Of a stretch of 64,000 nt of DNA, positions 57,718-64,000 are shown piece by piece. Where the stretch lies: positions 3,100,001 through 3,164,000 of the forward strand of contig NC_016134.3 in assembly GCF_000005505.3 (NCBI RefSeq), read 5' to 3'. This stretch comes from Brachypodium distachyon (lineage: Eukaryota; Streptophyta; Magnoliopsida; Poales; Poaceae). The translations under genes were made by a program, and so were the position numbers. The first letter of the stretch is position 1. Every line of letters starts with the position of its first letter. The notes below the pieces were generated by a model that searched no databases, was not told where the DNA came from, and saw only the letters and a program-made list of their open reading frames with translations.

Positions 57718-58330
57718 GATGACAAGAAAAGGTCCTGGAAGAAATTAGTGAACGTTGTTGTGTCAGGTGCAGCCGGAATGATATCAAATCATCTGCTTTT
57801 AAAAGTAAGTAGTATCACCATATATTTTGGCCAAATAGGCAAAAGAAAGCTGCCTATTGTAACTCGAATTTATTCTTACTTTACTTTTTCTCTCCGTGCT
57901 TAATCACAATCTGAATGCGCGATATTGTTTACATGTTGACCTTTCATCTGACTGGTTTGCAGCTTGCCTCCGGTGAGATTTTTGGACAGGACCAACCAAT
58001 AACACTCAAAATTATTGGTCTCCGAAAGATCATTATAAGCACTAGAAGGTAGCTTTATTAATCAACTTATTTTCATTTACTATTATTTGAGAAGCAACAC
58101 CGGTTCACGTTAATGAGCTGCATAATCTGAAATCCCTGTAACACTGAGTACGGACAGTTTTTGTGGTTGCTTAGTGTGTCGTTGATTTATGATACTATCA
58201 TGTCTGACTTGAGGTATATGCTGCATGTAGCGCCTTGATTTGCTTGAATAATTCTCCCAACCTACGGGCAAAGAACTTTCCTGCGTCGACAAGGTTGGAT
58301 GAAAATAGAGTCAAGTGTCTGGTATTGCTG
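57718..58330 (+). pseudogene. Chloroplast NADP-malate dehydrogenase fragment
   Basis: Exon-like blocks follow the plant NADP-MDH sequence. 57718-57804, after an ATGCAG acceptor, reads [20 protein letters not shown] then MISNHLLLK, including the GAAGxIS dinucleotide-binding loop, and ends at GTAAGT. From 57963 comes LASGEIFGQDQPITLKIIG, after which a one-base shift disrupts the ERSFQALEG region. 58231-58320 reads [20 protein letters not shown] then [16 protein letters not shown] converts oxaloacetate to malate with NADPH in the stroma and is thioredoxin regulated. The transit peptide, the exons between the second and third blocks, and the C-terminal half are missing. It lies upstream of, and on the same strand as, a Helitron 3' end, which fits gene-fragment capture. 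Confidence 0.88.
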
Positions 58331-59140
58331 TCAAGATTTTTGATTATATTTGTTGCCTTTCTGTTATTAGTACTTCATTCAGGATGCCTTTGGGATGTTC
58401 TGGCTTCAGAATTCAGACCGTAAATATCAGTAGTGTGTCTTGCTTGGTGCCCATAGATGCGTTAGTTTCATCCTTTGAGGTGTGCTTTACCTTCTTATGA
58501 ATCTCTTTTCTGTGCAAACTGTATGAATATTTTGCCATTGTAAGCAGCTATAGTATAGAGCTTCATGTACATGTTCACTGTTTTGAGGATTTTGGATCAC
58601 AAAGTCTTATTAGTTAGCAGTATTCAGATTATCAATTCTCAGTTTTAACAAGATAGAAGGCTCAAGTTTTCATTTTTTTATATTTGCTTTTTTACATGGT
58701 AAGGTAATAATATCTGTTGTCTGCACTTTGTTGCTTCATATCCTTTTTTTTTTGCATGATGTCAGGTGATATGCCAGCCAACTTGGAAGACCTTCAGAAG
58801 AGAAGGGAGTTGATTAGCTTTGATGACAGCCGGCTGTAAGAAGGAAAACATTTTTTTTGGGAATCTATGTTTGTGATTTTGGGTACTAGGGCCTAGGAGT
58901 TTTACTGTTGTAGATTGGGGGTTATTTTGGTGTATGATATATGTAATATATTGTATGAAGTGGCAAATTGCTTTGAGATAACAGACTATTATTTTGTATT
59001 GAATAACTAATTGTCTTCAAGTTTAAAACATTGCCCAATGTTTCAAATTTAACATATTGGCCAATCAGATGTTGACACATGTCACCGCTGCTTGGCCAGC
59101 CTATCAGATGTTGATATGTGTCACTCCAGCTTTTGTTGTT
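58331..59140. other. Interior of the putative Helitron, one unidentified terminal exon
   Basis: After a GATGTCAG acceptor near 58766 the plus strand reads GDMPANLEDLQKRRELISFD then DSRL and a stop at about 58840. It looks like a last exon from another captured gene; I do not recognise it. The rest is AT-rich. Confidence 0.35.
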
Positions 59141-59168
59141 CCGTGGCATCGCACGGGCACTTAACTAG
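59141..59168 (+). mobile_element. Helitron 3' terminus
   Basis: CCGTG (59141-59145) and CACGG (59152-59156) form a stem. It is followed after 8 bases by CTAG at 59165-59168 and then a host T, which is the Helitron signature (hairpin then CTRR, inserted before T). Many grass Helitrons end with a very similar GCACGGGCA..CTAGT. The 5' TC end was not located with certainty, so the element's length is open. Confidence 0.65.
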
Positions 59169-59769
59169 TAAAAATATAATTACACTTGTTATTCAAACAT
59201 ATGGTTTAAAAATTGGGAAATGATATATTTCAGCCGGCTGATCCAGCCAACCCATTGACCATGCGCGAAGCCGCACGACGCGTCTGCAACCACGATGCCA
59301 GTTCATTCTATATTTAGCGTCTACTCTTCCCGATTTTTTCCTTACACAGTTGTTTGTCTTTTCTCTTTTCATGCCGAACGGCCTCCCGCGGTGCTATTCT
59401 TCTCCTCCTATCCTCTAGCGATTGCTCCTCTATTTTTGCTTACATAAATTTTGACGTCATCTGCCGCTGTGGCCAGCCACCAACATTATGATGGATCCCA
59501 TCTGCCGCCACCGTGAGTGCATCTCTCGGCACTCGATGCTGCCACCTGAACATGCTGAAGCCACGACGACCCCATTGTTCTCTGTTCTAACCGCTGACCA
59601 TCGCTCCGACTGGAACTCGCCGGTGCCACCGCGACCCCATCGGTCGCCGCAACTGGAACTCGCCGTTACCAGAGCCCTTGCTCATCGTCGAAGTCGAGAT
59701 GACGCCACCGAATTTGTCACCAGTGATGGCGTCCAATAGAAGTAGGCACATTTTGTAATTTTTTCACTG
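59169..59769. other. Intergenic, no gene supported
   Basis: A plus-strand frame at 59488-59739 is proline/histidine rich and of the type seen inside grass DNA transposons. No family is assigned. Confidence 0.35.
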
Positions 59770-60230
59770 TTGCAAACAGTGTTTCTAAATGCTACCAAGT
59801 GTGTATATTCTTTTGCTACATGCAAATGAAATTATGTTGCAACGATTGTGACTGTGCTGCGAGCGGATTTGTTTCGATGCTGCAGATGCTTTGTTGGGTA
59901 TTTTTGATGCTTCAATTAGTTTGGTGTCAATGTTGCGACGAGTTTTTGATGCCGCATGCGGGATTTTTGACGTACCGATGAGTTTTGAAGGACAAATGTT
60001 GTGATGAGTTTTCGATGTTGCAGATGTACGGAAGAAACACCGCAAGCCGGATTTGTCGTGGGTGAACTCAAATTGGTCAAGGCGGAGAATTAGCAAGATG
60101 CGTGCATGTGGAAGGTTTGTGAATTTTGAATTTTTTTAATATCCAAAACGGTTTTTCAACATGATGCAAGCATGCATATTATGTGCTACATACACAAGGC
60201 TGCTATGTTGCAACGATTTTGAGTATGGCG
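59770..60230. repeat. Degenerate TGTTGC-rich repeat, copy B
   Basis: Contains ATGTTGCAACGATTGTGA, GTCAATGTTGCGACGAGTTT, TTGATGC and TTCGATGTTGCAGATG, with a second patch (GCTACATACACAAGGCTGCT, ATGTTGCAACGATTTTGA) near 60185-60225. Related to 41549-41700. Confidence 0.5.
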
Positions 60231-60485
60231 CGAGAGATTGTTTTGATAGGGAAGAGAACTGGGAGTTCAGAGGAGGGAGATTAGATGAGATTAGACATGG
60301 AAAATCAAGTTTTAGTGTCAATCCCTTGTTTGGTATGGGATGAAGAATACACGTGAGAATTAATAAGAAAGATATATTTCAGCATTTGGTTGGCGGGAGT
60401 CCATGGGATATTAGTTTAGAATGGATAAAGTAAGTTATGATGAACGGTTGAGATCATTCACTCCCAAATCCCACCCTTCCATGTA

Positions 60486-60600
60486 TCTATAAACTCTATA
60501 AAGTTGAAACTCACTAAGTGCAGTTAATTTAGCAAGCTGCACATGCAGCCTATCCACGTCAGCATTTTCTATTTTCTATATCATTTTCATTTTCCTGGCC
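60486..60600 (+). mobile_element. Possible Helitron 5' terminus
   Basis: After an A at 60485 comes TCTATAAACTCTATAAAGTT, resembling TC-started 5' ends of grass Helitrons, with CACGTCAGC shortly inside. No matching 3' hairpin/CTRR end was found before 64000, so this is tentative. Confidence 0.3.
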
Positions 60601-60754
60601 TGCTTGATTGCTTCTTCGGTTTTTCTCCACTATGTTCGATCCACTTCCCTACCCAGAAGTCTCTTTGCCCCTTCTTCGCTTCCTCGCTCATGGACGAGGC
60701 CCTCGATCATCCATCCACTCCTATTCCACTTCAGCGTTTTGGATTTATTTTTTT

Positions 60755-60870
60755 GATAAACACAATACAAACGAAGACGCTCACAAACACGCATGAACAC
60801 TCACCCCTATGAACGCGCACACGCACACCCTGCCCCTATGAGCACCTCCGAGAGACTGGGTCGGGCCAGC
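60755..60870. repeat. Dispersed grass repeat fragment
   Basis: TTGATAAACACAATACAAAC followed by CACTCACCCCTATGAACGC and ACCCTGCCCCTATGAGCACC is a tract I associate with an abundant dispersed repeat in pooid grass DNA. Only a short piece is present. Confidence 0.5.
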
Positions 60871-61473
60871 GGGTCTTGAGATTTTGCTTGAGAGGTTGGA
60901 ATTGAGACAAAAGTATTAGGAATTTCTCACGAAGATTGAGAATTGGGACTCTCTCCCTCTATTATAATTAGAATTTCTCATGCAGATTGGGAATTGGGAC
61001 TCTCTCCCTCTCACTCTGAAGTTATTGGAATGCTCATGCAGATTGTGGGATTGTTCATAATGGAACCACGTCAATTTTCATTTTATAGGGCCAGCCATCT
61101 ATAAACAGGATCAACCATATATATGTATTGTAAGTAGACCACTTAGGCCTCTTTTCTTTTTATATTAGCCACTATTTCCATGGCTCTTCTATAATTCATT
61201 TTTTTTCAGTATTCTATGCCTGAGTATTATCTAATGCAAAATGTTGTCTGACCATGGCTTGTTTCGTCCGAAACAGACAGAGCCAATTCTCCACTGCAGG
61301 AAGGAGGATCATGAGCTTGTTGGATAAGCTTTGGAGTCAGCGAGGAATGAATATGCGAAAAAAGAAAATGTATATCCTCCTGAAATTGAGGTAGATTGTC
61401 AAGTCTATTTGCTTTTGATAGATGGTTAATTAATTGAGTTATTTATTTATTGAAGCCAATGTTGATGCTGCAG
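60871..61473. other. Intergenic
   Basis: Two copies of a 35-bp-scale phrase (CAGATTGGGAATTGGGACTC and AAGATTGAGAATTGGGACTC, both with TCTCTCCCTCT) lie at about 60940 and 60985. No gene. Confidence 0.4.
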
Positions 61474-61547
61474 GTGAGATGGTGGAGTACGAGCAGCCTG
61501 GGAAGCTGATGGATAGAGAAGGGTCACTGTTCAGGGAGCTCGTCAGG
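61474..61547 (+). pseudogene. ABCC-type ABC transporter terminal exon fragment
   Basis: After a GATGCTGCAG acceptor the sequence reads EMVEYEQPGKLMDREGSLFR then ELVR. This is the segment after the D-loop/H-loop of the second nucleotide-binding domain in plant ABCC (MRP) transporters, which move conjugates into the vacuole. In full genes it continues a few residues; here the frame meets GTAG at once. An echo of it (GGGAAGCTGATGGAGAGAGT) lies at 61705-61724. No other exons of the gene were found upstream, so it is a captured or remnant exon. Confidence 0.7.
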
Positions 61548-62295
61548 TAGTTTTGGTTTCATCACAAATTGATCTGACAGCCTGGCATCTTTTTCCCTCA
61601 ATGGAATCTATGCCATTTAATTATATTGTGTATTGTAGTTTGTTTTGCCTATGTGGATACTTGTGACGGCTTATCAATAATTAATTACTCTTCCATTTAA
61701 TCTGGGAAGCTGATGGAGAGAGTAGTTTTCTTATGTATGCTAGGTATGTTGATCAAATTATAGCCATAAAGGTTCTTAACAATGGCAGTACACTTGAAGA
61801 AAGAGCAGCAGAGGTATTGGGATAAAGTAAGGAAAGCTACCGATCAGTGATTGTTTTATTTGACGGGTACAACAGATCCCACAGGAAAACGCAGATCCAA
61901 TGAAGTTTCTGTGATACTGTGACAGGAAGACTCTTCTTCATCTACATGCCTTTCTGAATTATGTTTTGTGTATGTTTTAGTGACACCATATAGGAATTTC
62001 TGAAAGTACTCGTACTAGATTAAGGTCTAATAGTAGGAAACCTCAGGTAGGGAGTCCTGGAACTGTCTGCACTCCTTAAAATTTTCTGTAGTTGCTTTTC
62101 CATTCATCATAAATTTATAATTCAATATTCTCGTTGATTCACAACCTATGTGTGTGGGTTTAAGCGGGTGGCTGCGCTACGTGAGGCTCGAACTCTGCAG
62201 TTTTGCTACAATGTAGTGTAGTCGCACGGATGTGTGTGTGCGTGTGCAGAACTGCTGATAAGTATTTTGCTGTTTGATGCTTACTTTATCTGCTA
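61548..62295. other. Intergenic
   Basis: No gene supported. Possible further decayed exon material near 61740-61830 (YVDQIIAIKVLNNGSTLEER) is not assigned. Confidence 0.35.
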
Positions 62296-62486
62296 CTCCC
62301 TTCGATCCACATGCTGTGAAAAAATACAGACAAAATAGGAAAAGTTGGTTAGCCGAACAGGAAAACGATGAAAAACATGTGAAAAAACGAGACAGTGGTA
62401 ATCCACCGCAATGTCAAACGAAGCTTTAGTATAATTTTGTACTAACATTGTACTAAATCTGAGACAATTATTATGGACGGGAGGAA
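62296..62486. mobile_element. Stowaway-like MITE with enlarged interior
   Basis: The left end CTCCCTTCGATCCACATG and the right end, in reverse CCTCCCGTCCATAATAATTG, are both beside TA-containing flanks. The interior carries the TTGTACTAACATTGTACTAA core seen in related elements. Confidence 0.6.
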
Positions 62487-64000
62487 GTATTAAACAGCGA
62501 CAAAGGACAATATTTTGGAAATGTGCTTGTCTATAAACGTCCAGGGCTACATTTTGGTGGCATACGTGTCTTGACAGCAAGATATGTTAAGGATATACTA
62601 GAGAAGGTATTCAAGATATGGCGTGCCTTTCCCTATGTACGGGTCACGATCTTTGGATGATGAGATGGCCAATAGTGACTTTGATGGGGACATGTACAGA
62701 TGTACTGGGTCTCAATAAACGCACCGGTCAGTTTATTACCAACTGACATTTCACTGTGAGATTTCTTTGTCTTGGATGGCCCATTTCAAACCTCAAGAAA
62801 CAAAGTGGCCCTTTTATATATTACACCATGCTAGAGTTTTTTTTCATTTTCTTAAAAAAAGTTTTTATTTTTAAAGGAGCCCAGTCATTTATGTTATAGC
62901 ATTAGTACTGTTCATTGCTTTCGTACAAGCCCGGATGTTCCAACTTCAGAGCGAAAAAGGGAAGTGTTTAGAATTGATTTGGTGGCTGCCTCATATAGCT
63001 TTCTTTGAGGTCGCTGCCTCATATAGCTTTGTTTCAATTTATTTAAAGGTTGCTACTATAATTTGTATTGATCCCACGCATCATGAGCATTGCTGGTCTA
63101 ATTAAATGACAAACCTAAGATTCATGTAGAGGAGCGCCTGCCCTAATAGTCTGTCATTTAGCATGGCATGCGCAAAGAGTAGGCAGATATTTCTAGGATA
63201 TTGATGCTAATTAACTGCCTTGTTGCCTCAAGTTTGTACTGTGAATTTCGAACTAGGTGTTGGTTTGAATGAGCTTACTAAATTAAACCTTGCGGCTTAT
63301 TATTGTTGTTGGGATCACATGCAAAATCTTCTCTTGGAGTAAACTGGACTGTTATGCAAATTAGTTCAATTGAAGTTTTTTCCTCTCTCCTTTTCTTCAA
63401 TCAATTTTCAAATGGAAGCAATATGAGGATTTTTGTGCTCATTTTGAGATATTCAAAAAATAACCCTGTGTTTTTTTTTTCTTTTTTCTTTCTGTACCAT
63501 GGCTGTTAACTTACTCCCCGTGGAGTCCTGGTTATTGTGTGGATGTTTTTGTACGCCTTCTCTCTCTTGTTTCATGTTTGACACTACGATACTCGAGTCT
63601 TAAGGAGGGCTTTGAGTTTTTCGGCCGAAATTTCGTTCAGGCCCGAAATATGTCTAATCCGGGCAAAAAAATTGGCCCAGTTTGAATTTACAATTGGATA
63701 AGTAGCTGTAAAAACTACCGCAGGCACTATAGGACTTGTAGCTCAGCGTCATGTGGCCTTATCCTCCACCTAGCAGGTCGGGTGTTCAAATCTTGTGCTA
63801 GTAATTGTTTATTTAATTTATATGTTGACATAGACACCAAAAATTACAAATTGTTGAGTGCCAAAATCTAACGACCTAGTGAACATGTTCTTGGCTTCAA
63901 ATCATGCCAACATTTTCCTGTGTATTTTGTTGATGATAACTAATTTATTACCACACATAAGTTTAAATTTCAAACTTTGATTTGAACATTTCGTCTGAAA
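62487..64000. other. AT-rich intergenic to the end of the window
   Basis: No gene supported. GCTGCCTCATATAGCTTT occurs twice in close tandem (62984 and 63014). A tRNA-like box pair sits at about 63737-63792 and is treated as a finding. Confidence 0.4.

Overview
This is nuclear DNA from a flowering plant, almost certainly a grass (Poaceae) and probably a pooid such as Brachypodium or a Triticeae relative. The evidence is spliced genes with GT-AG introns, very GC-rich 5' coding ends, many Stowaway MITEs with the CTCCCTCCGT terminus and TA target duplications, Tourist-like MITEs, F-box/FBD pseudogenes of the grass type, a Helitron 3' end, and a plastid DNA insertion. There is no operon structure, CRISPR array or convincing bacterial gene. 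Species was not determined.

Three genes look intact. (1) 5291-5545 (-) encodes an 84-residue ROTUNDIFOLIA/DEVIL-type small peptide. (2) 12579-14825 (-) is a single-exon, 748-residue GRAS regulator of the SCL9/14/33 (LISCL) type. (3) 34091-40815 (+) is a 14-exon gene for a 1095-residue protein that combines ankyrin repeats, an RRM, a LOTUS/OST-HTH domain and two C-terminal RING-like zinc clusters. Its exon lengths sum to an exact multiple of three with every splice junction in frame.

Most other coding signal is broken. It comprises a plastid petB insertion (2765-3044); a 5'-truncated LINE with a perfect 18-bp target duplication (8235-8802); a mosaic of CCDC124-like, BUB1/BUBR1-like and RecQ-like exons (28.9-31.5 kb); an F-box/FBD pseudogene (43.1-46.1 kb) with a second FBD block (47.8-48.3 kb); a cupin fragment; LINE reverse-transcriptase debris; a truncated PP2A B''-type pseudogene (50.3-52.1 kb); a frameshifted one-TM gene (53.1-54.0 kb); an NADP-malate dehydrogenase fragment upstream of a Helitron 3' end (59168); and an ABCC-transporter terminal exon (61.5 kb).

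Layout: 0-12.5 kb is intergenic apart from the DVL peptide and mobile debris; 12.5-15 kb holds the GRAS gene; 15-28 kb is AT-rich with a tandem duplication at 21-22.6 kb and a possible cryptic minus-strand gene near 25 kb; 28-32 kb is the exon mosaic; 33.6-40.9 kb is the ANK-RRM-LOTUS-RING gene; 41-64 kb is a pseudogene and transposon graveyard. The intact genes are neighbours without evident functional linkage. The strongest candidates for something unusual are the exon mosaic, the Helitron-associated gene fragments and the four-module LOTUS protein.
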